DNA of 64,000 nt from Pseudobacteroides cellulosolvens ATCC 35603 = DSM 2933 (GTDB taxonomy: Bacteria > Bacillota > Clostridia > Acetivibrionales > DSM-2933). Positions 43,866-51,880 of the stretch are shown piece after piece. Numbering within the stretch: the first letter of the stretch is position 1; each line of letters begins with the position of its first letter. The notes below the pieces were generated by a model. That model was not told the DNA's origin. It made no database searches and saw only the letters and a list, made by a program, of their open reading frames with translations. The position numbers and the translations under genes are program-made. The stretch is from the NCBI RefSeq assembly GCF_001262605.1, contig NZ_LGTC01000001.1, positions 5,280,001 through 5,344,000 on the forward strand. The letters run 5' to 3'.

Positions 43866-44121
43866 GGAAGCACCTCGATCATTATGGAAATATAGCATTC
43901 GATTTTATTTTTACTAATATATTTTATAAATATTCAGTTATTTTGTTACCTAAGGAATGGTTAAAATATTACTTCGGATTTTGTGAGTCTTAAGGAGTTA
44001 AGTCAACACATAAACGAAACTTACAATGAAAACTAAAACGAAAGTTATATTTTAGTTATTCCTATATTTTTTACAACTTTAATGTTTTCATGAGAAAAAA
44101 AAGACCCTTGTCTCCAAGGGG

Positions 44122-44150
44122 TTATAGGGGAGTAATTTTTTTGCTATAAT
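44122..44150 (+). promoter_or_regulatory. Probable promoter of the exonuclease III gene
   Basis: In the 363-base divergent gap 43866-44228, an extended -10 TGCTATAAT (44142-44150) has TTATAG 17 bp upstream. A small CCTTG/CAAGG hairpin lies at 44105-44118. Nothing else is recognised in the gap. Confidence 0.5.
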
Positions 44151-44228
44151 ATTTATCGGTTGGAATAAAGTTTAGTTAATAGTTTTTTGTAAAATTCTGA
44201 TTAATAATTGTATTGAGGTGTATATATT

Positions 44229-44987
44229 ATGATTAAAATGGTTTCATGGAATGTTAACGGTTTAAGAGCCTGCATGAATAAGGGATTCATGGTTTTTTTC
44301 AAACATGTCGATGCCGATATCTTTTGCATACAGGAAAGCAAACTTCAGGAAGGTCAACTGGACCTAATAACGGATGGTTATTACCAGTACTGGAATTATG
44401 CAGTTAAAAAGGGGTACTCAGGTACTGCAATATTTACAAAAAAGAAACCTATTTCCCAGGAAAACGGCATAGGGATTGATGAACATGACACTGAAGGAAG
44501 AACTATAACACTGGAGTTTGATAATTATTACCTGGTCAACGTTTATACCCCAAATGCAAAGAGGGCTTTGGAAAGACTCTCTTACAGAATGGTATGGGAA
44601 GATGCCTTCAGAAGCTATCTTAAAAAGCTGGATTCTCTAAAGCCTGTTATCGTATGCGGTGATATGAATGTGGCACATAAGGAAATCGACCTAAAAAACC
44701 CGGCTTCAAACCACAAAAGTGCAGGCTTTACCGATGAAGAACGCAATAAATTCAGCCAGCTTCTGGATTCAGGCTTTATTGACACATTCAGATATCTTTA
44801 TCCAAATGAAAAAGATGCTTATACCTGGTGGTCATATATGTTCAATGCAAGGGCCAAGAATGTTGGCTGGCGTATTGATTACTTCTGCATATCCGAAAGA
44901 ATTAAGGAAATGCTATTAGGTGCTGTAATACATAAGGACATAGAAGGTTCAGACCATTGCCCCGTTGAAATAACCCTGAACTTATAA
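44229..44987 (+). CDS. xth: Exodeoxyribonuclease III (AP endonuclease)
   Basis: This 252-residue enzyme of the ExoIII/APE1 family makes incisions at abasic sites and trims 3' ends in base excision repair. The active-site strands are all present: VSWNVNGLRA at the N terminus, FCIQESKLQEGQ (metal-binding Glu), VCGDMNVAHKEIDL (Asp/Asn), RIDYFCISE, and the final SDHCPVEITL with the catalytic Asp-His. ATG 44229 has GAGGTG upstream. It is monocistronic; the SWIM-SNF2 gene follows 127 bases later. Confidence 0.95.
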   Translation: MIKMVSWNVNGLRACMNKGFMVFFKHVDADIFCIQESKLQEGQLDLITDGYYQYWNYAVKKGYSGTAIFTKKKPISQENGIGIDEHDTEGRTITLEFDNYYLVNVYTPNAKRALERLSYRMVWEDAFRSYLKKLDSLKPVIVCGDMNVAHKEIDLKNPASNHKSAGFTDEERNKFSQLLDSGFIDTFRYLYPNEKDAYTWWSYMFNARAKNVGWRIDYFCISERIKEMLLGAVIHKDIEGSDHCPVEITLNL

Positions 44988-45114
44988 GCACTTGTACAAT
45001 TACACGTTTCTTATTGTATTACTATTAATGTATGGGGTAAAATAATATGATAAGATTTTATTTTGAGTTTAATTTTATAATTATCAAAAATTTTAAGTAA
45101 AAAAGGTGAAGTAC

Positions 45115-48100
45115 TTGATTAATATAAATGATAATAATATTAAAAATATGGCAGCTCACGAAATGGCTTATGCACTTGGCTGCAGCATTGCAGATAACGT
45201 TAGGAATCTTGAGTATATAAAACATGATGATTGCATATCAGCAATTATTGAAGATGATTTTAATTATTATGCTATTGTAAAGATGAATAAGGATGGCAAA
45301 GTCCAATCATTTGCATGTCAATGCAGTGAGTTCTACAACTATGACGGTGCCTGCAGGCATATAGTTGCACTTCTAAAAAAGGCACAAGAAAAATATAGTG
45401 GTGACAGTTTTAAAAATAACAAGGATGTATTTATTCCCTTTACTTTCAATAAAGCTTCTTCCAAGCATATAAAAGCACAATTATGGCTTGAGCATGAGTT
45501 TACATCAATGGGTTATGACAAGGTAGCCCTGGAGCTTAAGTTAAAAGCCGGCGAAACAAAACCCTATGTAGTAAAAAATATAAAATCGTTTCTTGAAGCT
45601 TTAGAAGAAAACAGATTTTATCATTTTACAAAAAAATATGAAATAGACTTCAGGAATACTTTTTTTGATGGCACTGACAAAAAAGTATTGGATTTACTCA
45701 CAGATATTCTAAGAAAAGAAAAGGTAATGGATGATTACTTAAGCTATCGTTCGTACTACCGTGAGAACAACAGTATATTTTTTGGAAATACCGTAAAGTT
45801 ATTTGAAGATAATTTAAAAGCCTACCTTGAGATAGTAAAAAACAGTGAAAAGCCTTTAATTTACTCCGGTTCTTTCAATCAAAACCTTAAAATAGAAGAC
45901 GATCTTGAGGTTAAGATCAAAGTTGAAGAAAAAAATGGCGATCTTTTAATGAATGCCAATTATGATGATAACATAAAGATTATGGCCCTTACGCAGAATT
46001 TTGAATATGCATTTGATCCATATAAACTAGTTGTTTATAGGATTCCTGAAGAAAAAAAACAATTATTGGATAAAATACACTCTACTCGCACTGAGAAGAA
46101 AAATCCTACATACAGAATACGCAAAGAAGACAGGGTTCATTTTTTAAAAGAGTTTATACCTTCCGTGAAAGAATCCTGCCATGTTGAAATAGACCCTGAG
46201 TTGGCACAAAAAGTTATAGAACAGGAGCTTCAATGTAAAATATACTTTGATATTACAGGGAAAGGTATATCAGCCAAAGTACGTTTCACATACGGGGATA
46301 AAACACTAAAACCTGGCATTTCTGAAAATACATCTGAATTAATACTTAGGGACCATGAAAAGGAAAAGAAAATTATAAGCCTTTTAAATTCCTGCGGCAT
46401 GTATCAAAAGGGTGATCTGTTTTACAGCGAAACCGAGGATGATATTGCCGAGTTGATATCAGGAAAAATCGATATGCTTAAGGAAGCTGCCGAGTTATTT
46501 TATTCCGATGCATTTAAGGCCTTAAAGATAAAAAATGTAAACAGCGTACAAATGGGCATAAGGCTTAACACCAATTCAAACCTTTTGGAATTTGATTTTA
46601 ATGTAGATGATTTTGGGGATGATGAAATATTAAATCTTTTGGACTCAGTAAGGGAAAAGAAGAAATATTACAGACTTAAGGACGGATCAATTCTCAAGCT
46701 GGATAACAAGCAGCTTATAGATTTATCCATGCTTTTCTCTGACCTTGATATAAACGAGAAAAAAATAAAGGGTTCAAAGATAAATCTCCCTTCAAACAAG
46801 GCATTGTTCCTTGATAATTATTTAGACGAAAAGGAATTTAAGCTGGTATCTAAAAATGCAGATTATGAAAAACTGGTAAGTGAAATATTAAATCCAAAGG
46901 ACCTTAATATAAAGCTAACCTCGGATCTTGAAGGAGTATTAAGGGATTACCAGAAATTTGGATATAAGTGGCTTAAAACCCTTTCTCATTATGGTTTCGG
47001 CGGCATTTTGGCCGATGATATGGGCCTTGGAAAGACATTACAAGTACTCAGTTTTATAAAAAGCGAAAAGGCCGAAGATACTACACCCTGCCTTGTCGTT
47101 GCACCAACATCATTGGTTTTCAATTGGAAGGCTGAGGTCGAGAAATTTGTACCCGATTTATCTGCTGCTGTCATATCCGGTACAAAAACCGAAAGAGAAA
47201 GCCTTATAAAAGAAATTCAAAATTATGATTTGGCTATAACATCATATGGATCTTTGAAAAGAGATATAGAGCAATACGAAAATATTAATTTCAGTTATGT
47301 TTTTGTTGACGAGGCTCAGCACATTAAAAATCCAGCCACATTAAATGCAGGTTCCGTTAAGAGCCTTAGGGCAAAAGGATGCTTCGCCTTGACCGGCACT
47401 CCCATAGAAAACACACTGACTGAGCTGTGGTCTGTATTTGATTTTATAATGCCTGGGTATCTTATGAGTCATCATAAGTTTATTAAAAAATTTGAGTCAC
47501 CCATTGTGAAAAATGATGATAAGGAAGCCTTAAAAAGGCTGTCCCAATTTATAAAGCCCTTTGTATTAAGGAGGCTTAAAAAGGATGTTCTAAAAGAACT
47601 TCCTGATAAAATAGAGAGCAAAACCATAGCAGAAATGACTGTTGACCAGAAAAAGCTTTATGCCGCCTATCTAAAAAAAGCACAGGGCGAAGTGGCATCA
47701 GAAATTAAAACCAACGGAATTGAAAAGAGCAAAATTAAGATACTAGCAATTTTGACCAGATTAAGACAGCTATGCTGCCATCCTGCCACATTTATTGATA
47801 ATTATAAGGGTGGAAGCGGTAAGTTGGATACTCTTATGGAACTGGTGGAAAACTCCATCGAATCCGGCCATAGAATGCTTATTTTTTCACAATTTACATC
47901 CATGCTTCAAATTATAGGGGCAGAATTAAACAAACTGAAAATACCCTATTTTTACCTTGATGGAAGCACCAAGGCTGAAGACAGGCTAAAAATGGTAAAC
48001 TCTTATAATTCATTGGAAAAACCGGTATTCCTGATATCGTTAAAAGCTGGTGGTACAGGTCTAAATCTTACCGCCGCAGATATTGTAATACATTTTGATC

Positions 48101-48333
48101 CATGGTGGAATCCTTCTGTAGAAGACCAGGCCACCGACAGAGCATATAGAATCGGGCAAACAAAAGTGGTACAAGTATTTAAGATCGTGGCAAAGGGCAC
48201 TATTGAAGAAAGAATCCTTGAACTGCAGGAAAAGAAAAAGGATCTTATCAATAATGTTATCCATGCTGGTGAAAACCTTGTAACACAGCTTAGTGAAACC
48301 GAGATACGAAATCTCTTTCAAATGAATATATAA
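45115..48333 (+). CDS. SWIM zinc-finger SNF2-family DEAD-like helicase
   Basis: A 1072-residue protein. The SWIM zinc motif lies at about residues 60-85 (CQCSEFYNYDGACRHIVALL). The middle region (about 100-590) is the bacterial SNF2-associated domain. The helicase core starts near 600: LRDYQKFGYKWL, Walker A ADDMGLGKTLQ, VDEAQHIKN (DEAQ in place of DEAH), LTGTPIENTLTELWS, and the second lobe LDGSTKAEDRL, SLKAGGTGLNLTAAD and DQATDRAYRIGQT. Such RapA/HepA-like proteins translocate on DNA and remodel nucleic acid-protein complexes. TTG 45115 is preferred since AGGTG lies 6 bases upstream. Confidence 0.92.
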   Translation: MININDNNIKNMAAHEMAYALGCSIADNVRNLEYIKHDDCISAIIEDDFNYYAIVKMNKDGKVQSFACQCSEFYNYDGACRHIVALLKKAQEKYSGDSFKNNKDVFIPFTFNKASSKHIKAQLWLEHEFTSMGYDKVALELKLKAGETKPYVVKNIKSFLEALEENRFYHFTKKYEIDFRNTFFDGTDKKVLDLLTDILRKEKVMDDYLSYRSYYRENNSIFFGNTVKLFEDNLKAYLEIVKNSEKPLIYSGSFNQNLKIEDDLEVKIKVEEKNGDLLMNANYDDNIKIMALTQNFEYAFDPYKLVVYRIPEEKKQLLDKIHSTRTEKKNPTYRIRKEDRVHFLKEFIPSVKESCHVEIDPELAQKVIEQELQCKIYFDITGKGISAKVRFTYGDKTLKPGISENTSELILRDHEKEKKIISLLNSCGMYQKGDLFYSETEDDIAELISGKIDMLKEAAELFYSDAFKALKIKNVNSVQMGIRLNTNSNLLEFDFNVDDFGDDEILNLLDSVREKKKYYRLKDGSILKLDNKQLIDLSMLFSDLDINEKKIKGSKINLPSNKALFLDNYLDEKEFKLVSKNADYEKLVSEILNPKDLNIKLTSDLEGVLRDYQKFGYKWLKTLSHYGFGGILADDMGLGKTLQVLSFIKSEKAEDTTPCLVVAPTSLVFNWKAEVEKFVPDLSAAVISGTKTERESLIKEIQNYDLAITSYGSLKRDIEQYENINFSYVFVDEAQHIKNPATLNAGSVKSLRAKGCFALTGTPIENTLTELWSVFDFIMPGYLMSHHKFIKKFESPIVKNDDKEALKRLSQFIKPFVLRRLKKDVLKELPDKIESKTIAEMTVDQKKLYAAYLKKAQGEVASEIKTNGIEKSKIKILAILTRLRQLCCHPATFIDNYKGGSGKLDTLMELVENSIESGHRMLIFSQFTSMLQIIGAELNKLKIPYFYLDGSTKAEDRLKMVNSYNSLEKPVFLISLKAGGTGLNLTAADIVIHFDPWWNPSVEDQATDRAYRIGQTKVVQVFKIVAKGTIEERILELQEKKKDLINNVIHAGENLVTQLSETEIRNLFQMNI

Positions 48334-48419
48334 TAATACATGCACTAAAATCCGGATATTGAATATTTTATATTAGGCTTAAATACTATTAATATTCATA
48401 TTAGGATGGAGTGTTATAA

Positions 48420-48557
48420 ATGAGCGAAAAAAGAGGTTTAGGCGGTTTGTTTGACAATTCAGAAATTTTATTCTTTATTATCCTGTTCTTATTGCTCTTC
48501 TGGGCTGTACAGGACCTGCATGCGATAATACAGTTTGCTAATTTCAGTGAATTCTAA
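48420..48557 (+). CDS. 45-residue single-span membrane micro-protein
   Basis: ATG 48420 follows GGATGGAG. The protein starts MSEKRGLGGLFDN and has one hydrophobic segment (about 16-29, ILFFIILFLLLFWAV). Small hydrophobic proteins of this style are often sporulation or coat products. It has the same layout as the 46-residue protein at 50029 (charged start, RG-G, one span). It is read from the sequence only; no family name is certain. Confidence 0.6.
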   Translation: MSEKRGLGGLFDNSEILFFIILFLLLFWAVQDLHAIIQFANFSEF

Positions 48558-48600
48558 ACTTACATTGGCAGCTTTATTACGTATGATTTAAACCCTTGAT

Positions 48601-48634
48601 ATGTAAACAAAATCGCTTGCGATTTTGTTTACAT
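48601..48634. other. Perfect 16-bp hairpin with 2-base loop
   Basis: ATGTAAACAAAATCGC and GCGATTTTGTTTACAT pair completely around TT. There is no T run after it. It is followed by an R1 copy and a separate terminator, giving three stacked hairpins in 140 bases. Confidence 0.8.
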
Positions 48635-48642
48635 TGGTGGTT

Positions 48643-48687
48643 GTCTTAAGAAATTGCAGTGTGGAATACACCATAATTTCTTAAGAC
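48643..48687. repeat. R1 dispersed inverted repeat, copy 4
   Basis: GTCTTAAGAAATT and AATTTCTTAAGAC form perfect arms around an 18-base centre that includes ATACACCAT, as in the other copies. It lies between convergent genes. Confidence 0.75.
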
Positions 48688-48695
48688 ATGAACAT

Positions 48696-48742
48696 AAACA
48701 ATAAACCCCCGCTTATCTTTTAACGGGGGTTTATTGTTTTTT
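48696..48742. terminator. Strong bidirectional terminator
   Basis: AAACAATAAACCCCCG and CGGGGGTTTATTGTTT form a perfect 16-bp stem with a 12-base loop, followed by TTT on the plus strand. It serves the micro-protein gene and the convergent gene ending at 48748. Confidence 0.9.
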
Positions 48743-48747
48743 ATGTC

Positions 48748-49725
48748 TTAAGAAATTTGTCCTAACTTTTGCCTTATATTATGTTCCAATGCATCAAAGT
48801 CCCCTTTTACTTCTTTTGACAGTTTTAGCAGCCTGGCTTTTTTTATGATATACAAAGCATCTTTATTCAGTCCTGCATTCTCTAGTGCGACCGCAAGATG
48901 GTACCAATTGTATGGCTTTTCGGGGTTTCTCTTAAGCTTTTGTGCATAAAGAGGCAACACTCCACCCAATAAAATATCCTTATGCTTTTTTGGATTCTCA
49001 AGTCTACTACCATCCCACCTTTTCACCTCAAGATCATAGCTTCCTCTATCGTTCCTGTTCCAAAATACCAGATGATTATGGGACTCCCCTTTTGGTTTGT
49101 CAGGCATATTTAAAAGACTAAATTTATTGTATCTATGTGAAAACAACTTATTGGCATTATAGTTATCCAATGTATAGCACGACAATTCCTTATTGTCATC
49201 CTTATCCACATAACCTAAAAGCAGTTGCTTCCCTTTTCCGGCTACATTTGCAAGTGTCCTGTAATTCAACGACTTACATTCGGGGTTCTTAATTTCAGCA
49301 GCAATATTCCACAAATCATTTTGCTTTTTAATAACAATAGTAGTAATCTCATTGTTAAGAACGTAGCTGGTTATAAGCTCATTATCCCTATCTCCGTCAA
49401 TATCCCAAAGCTCATATGCCTTTGATTTTCCCCGGTATGTAGGAGTTAACAGTATGGCTTCCTGGGGTATGGTATTTTTGATCACTGCCATATAGTCTTC
49501 ATGAGTATTGCGGGCTTTAGCCTTAATTTTTGATGCAATAGCTTGTGAGATTGTATTGATTATACTAGGGACTGGAGTTTTACCAACTGCTAATGGCTTA
49601 TAAAACTTTTTGTTTTTCACTGATTCATCAAGATTACATTTTAGAAAACAATTCCTCTTATTGCTGTATACCTGAACCGTTTTGCATGCAAGTGCAATCC
49701 CTGCAAGTTTTATTGGTATTATCAT
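48748..49725 (-). CDS. Protein with VCBS/FG-GAP-like and TPR-like regions
   Basis: A 325-residue protein that starts at ATG 49725 with GAGGTG 6 bases upstream. A short hydrophobic segment opens it (IIPIKLAGIALACKTV), possibly a signal or anchor. The middle has FG-GAP-like units (YELWDIDGDRDNELITSYVL and LLLGYVDKDDNKELSCYTL), calcium-loop-like beta repeats. The C terminus (about 270-325) has helical TPR-like text (YNWYHLAVALENAGLNKDALYIIKKA, a run split by turns). No enzyme motif is visible. Possibly an envelope-associated binding protein. Confidence 0.65.
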   Translation of the reverse strand: MIIPIKLAGIALACKTVQVYSNKRNCFLKCNLDESVKNKKFYKPLAVGKTPVPSIINTISQAIASKIKAKARNTHEDYMAVIKNTIPQEAILLTPTYRGKSKAYELWDIDGDRDNELITSYVLNNEITTIVIKKQNDLWNIAAEIKNPECKSLNYRTLANVAGKGKQLLLGYVDKDDNKELSCYTLDNYNANKLFSHRYNKFSLLNMPDKPKGESHNHLVFWNRNDRGSYDLEVKRWDGSRLENPKKHKDILLGGVLPLYAQKLKRNPEKPYNWYHLAVALENAGLNKDALYIIKKARLLKLSKEVKGDFDALEHNIRQKLGQIS

Positions 49726-49827
49726 AAAGAGCACCTCTTATTTTATAACCTATTGGTATTATATATAATTGTGGGCAAAAAGTTCCTTTGTAATGTTTTT
49801 TAATTAAAATTGTTTTGAAAAATGCAT

Positions 49828-49933
49828 TAACAAATGATCAAAAAATAGCTTACGCTATAAATTTGGCTTACATGTTGACCCAACCCGTCAACACCCGTGT
49901 AGAAAGCAGAAGTAATTTTTCATTCATACCTTT
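49828..49933. repeat. R2 dispersed element, copy C
   Basis: It shares AATGATCAAAAAATA at one end and AGTAATTTTTCATTCATACC at the other, with central TTGAC-CCAACC-CGTCAA. It lies in the 303-base divergent gap 49726-50028; the remainder of that gap shows no other element. Confidence 0.75.
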
Positions 49934-50028
49934 ATAAGAATCAGTAATTAATAACACTTATAATATGGAACCTTTATAATAAGCTTTTCATACTATGGAA
50001 TGTAATAGTATTGCAAGGAGTGAATTCA

Positions 50029-50169
50029 ATGGAAAATGAAAGAGGATGCGGTTTTTTAGGCTTTGGTAATGACTTTATTTGGATCATTATAATCCTTATA
50101 CTCGTTATATGCTTCTGCCCTGGAATTTTTGGGGGATTCGGGGGATATAACAACAACTGCAAATGTTAA
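50029..50169 (+). CDS. 46-residue YjcZ-like small membrane protein
   Basis: ATG 50029 follows AAGGAG by about 8 bases. The protein begins MENERGCGFLGFGNDF, has one hydrophobic segment (about 17-30, IWIIIILILVICFC) and ends GGFGGYNNNCKC. Glycine-rich micro-proteins with one span resemble the YjcZ group of sporulation proteins. The four cysteines and Gly/Asn tail suit a cross-linked coat component; that is inference. Confidence 0.65.
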   Translation: MENERGCGFLGFGNDFIWIIIILILVICFCPGIFGGFGGYNNNCKC

Positions 50170-50214
50170 TTTGTAAATTACATAAGTAATACCTTAGAAA
50201 TATCATCGTTTTCT

Positions 50215-50239
50215 ATGTTATTTCTTAGCCATTACTAAT
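50215..50239. repeat. 25-bp exact repeat shared with 11897-11921
   Basis: The second occurrence of the segment beginning ATGTTATTTCTTAGCC. It lies downstream of the YjcZ-like gene, before the hairpin at 50251. Confidence 0.6.
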
Positions 50240-50250
50240 TTGCCAAACAT

Positions 50251-50294
50251 TAATAAAGCTATAGAGAAGCTCCAAACTCTCTATAGCTTTATTA
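50251..50294. terminator. Perfect 17-bp stem between convergent small genes
   Basis: TAATAAAGCTATAGAGA and TCTCTATAGCTTTATTA pair perfectly around a 10-base loop, with AT-rich sequence on both sides. Confidence 0.75.
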
Positions 50295-50409
50295 TATAAT
50301 TCGTGTAACTCGGAGCTTTGTCGCCTAACAGCAATATGCTTTATTTTACGGCACAGCCATCTCAAATGATACGCAGAAATTGGGGTGCATTGTTCCTGTC
50401 ATAATACCC

Positions 50410-50571
50410 TTATAAGAGTCTGTTTTTCCATTCTTTAAGAGTGCTTTGATTTGGTGTCGGAAGAGTTGTATCCATGTCAATGGCACTTGCATCAACAGGA
50501 CAAAGTACCTCTGCAATAAGCACAGTTAATAAAAGCAACACACTGGTACTTTTTACAGAATTGTTTTTCAT
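50410..50571 (-). CDS. Small secreted peptide of 53 residues, hypothetical
   Basis: ATG 50571 has GGGGAG 8 bases upstream. The product begins MKNNSVKSTSVLLLLTVLIA and continues EVLCPVDASAID, a clear signal peptide with a possible ASA cleavage site. That leaves a mature peptide of only about 22 residues (DMDTTLPTPNQSTLKEWKNR and two more). No family is recognised; a short exported peptide could be a signal, but no processing partner is nearby. Confidence 0.45.
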   Translation of the reverse strand: MKNNSVKSTSVLLLLTVLIAEVLCPVDASAIDMDTTLPTPNQSTLKEWKNRLL

Positions 50572-50607
50572 CCACATCACTCCCCATAATAAATCTTGCA
50601 TTGGTCA

Positions 50608-50716
50608 TTATTTAGGGCATTCCAAAAAATACATTATTCTAGTTTTTTTGTATAATATCATTAATTCAACTTTTTGAAATGCCTCATTGACCCGTTAATT
50701 ATTTGTTAATACCTTA
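50608..50716. repeat. R3 dispersed element, full copy 3
   Basis: TTATTTAGGGCATTCCAAAA begins it, with inner inverted arm CTTTTTGAAATGCCTCATTG and a tail GTTAATTATTTGTTAATACC. It matches 31024-31137 in the opposite orientation. It lies just past the GDT1-like gene's stop. Confidence 0.8.
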
Positions 50717-50728
50717 CCAACAGTGCCA

Positions 50729-51835
50729 TTAATTGATTCCTGCAATCAATTTCTCAGTAATATCTTTATCCACCGCTTCCAAATCCCTTACATATTGCTG
50801 CCAGTTACACATATTCTCAATATTTTGACCAAACAGTATTATCTCGAGGTTCTTCCTGATCTTGTGTAAGTTTCTGTAATTTATGTTGCCAGGATCATCC
50901 TTTAAAAGCACTAGAGTACTCCTTAAAGTTTCAAGTACCAGCTCCCTATCATAGTCCTTACCAAAATATTCGCCACCATCATCAAGCTCAACCGACTCTA
51001 TACCTTCCATGCCGTTATCAATCAATAGTTTGGTATAGCCTATAACGCAACTCTGCCCCTGACATTTTCTGCATTTGTTTTCTCCCAGACATATATCCTC
51101 AACTTTTTCCCTTGCCTGGTGATAGTAATTGTAAAGCTCCCTTGATGTTTTTACTAACAAAGACTCCTTGCCCTCTCTTCTTCTTGCAAGGGAAGATTTC
51201 AACAGCAGAAAAACCGTTAATGATACCACAGCAGCAAGAATCAAAATATACTTCATTTCAAGATATTCTTTGGGCATAGTGTTATAAAGCTTGGTTATAC
51301 CAAACAGCATAAATACTGAAGCTGCAATAATTTTTATGACAAATTCCGGTATCTTGTCCCCAAGTTTCTTACCCACAATGATACCCAGACCTCCTGTTAC
51401 CACCATTCCAGTAACAGTTCCTACCAGTATAATAAGTGGATACATGGCATCAGTTGCCAGAGTAATAGCCGCAAGCTGGGTCTTGTCTCCCAGCTCCCCT
51501 ATGAAAAAAGCTGTCGCAACAGTTATAACAGGCCCGAACTTGGATTTATTGCTCTCATCCTCGTCTTCATCTGATTCCGGCTTAATTGTCCACAGAGCAA
51601 AGACAACAAAAGCAAAGCCTGCAATAATTTGAACTGTATTTAGCGGTATCAATCTGGAAACTGAGCTTCCCAAAAGAACTGCCAACCCATGATTTAGCAA
51701 GCATCCTATAAATATCCCCGCTAATACCTTTTTGGCTGGGTATTTGGTTGCAAAAGCCATAGCAAGAATTTGTGTCTTATCCCCCATTTCAGCTATAAAA
51801 ACAAGCAAAAACGCTTTTATTAGTTCCTGAATCAT
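50729..51835 (-). CDS. GDT1/TMEM165 family cation transporter with cysteine-bearing C-terminal extension
   Basis: A 368-residue membrane protein. Two homologous halves each carry the family motif: AEMGDKTQ (about 15-22) and GELGDKTQ (about 112-119), with six to seven membrane spans to residue 210. The family (UPF0016) moves Mn2+ or Ca2+ out of cells. The last 150 residues are a soluble extension with a cysteine cluster (CLGENKCRKCQGQSC near 250-264), not part of the standard family. ATG 51835 has CGGAGG upstream. I saw no yybP-type manganese riboswitch in the short gap to the next gene. Confidence 0.9.
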   Translation of the reverse strand: MIQELIKAFLLVFIAEMGDKTQILAMAFATKYPAKKVLAGIFIGCLLNHGLAVLLGSSVSRLIPLNTVQIIAGFAFVVFALWTIKPESDEDEDESNKSKFGPVITVATAFFIGELGDKTQLAAITLATDAMYPLIILVGTVTGMVVTGGLGIIVGKKLGDKIPEFVIKIIAASVFMLFGITKLYNTMPKEYLEMKYILILAAVVSLTVFLLLKSSLARRREGKESLLVKTSRELYNYYHQAREKVEDICLGENKCRKCQGQSCVIGYTKLLIDNGMEGIESVELDDGGEYFGKDYDRELVLETLRSTLVLLKDDPGNINYRNLHKIRKNLEIILFGQNIENMCNWQQYVRDLEAVDKDITEKLIAGIN

Positions 51836-51880
51836 TTATTGCCTCCGAAAAATCATTACGAATTCTTTTCTTTATTACCC

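Noticed and set aside
44101..44122. Terminator hairpin upstream of exonuclease III
   Set aside because: The stem is only about 5 bp with a 3-base loop, and no gene ends there.
51836..51880. yybP-ykoY manganese riboswitch for the GDT1-like gene
   Set aside because: The space between the EamA stop and the GDT1-like start is only about 45 bases and has none of the conserved loop motifs.
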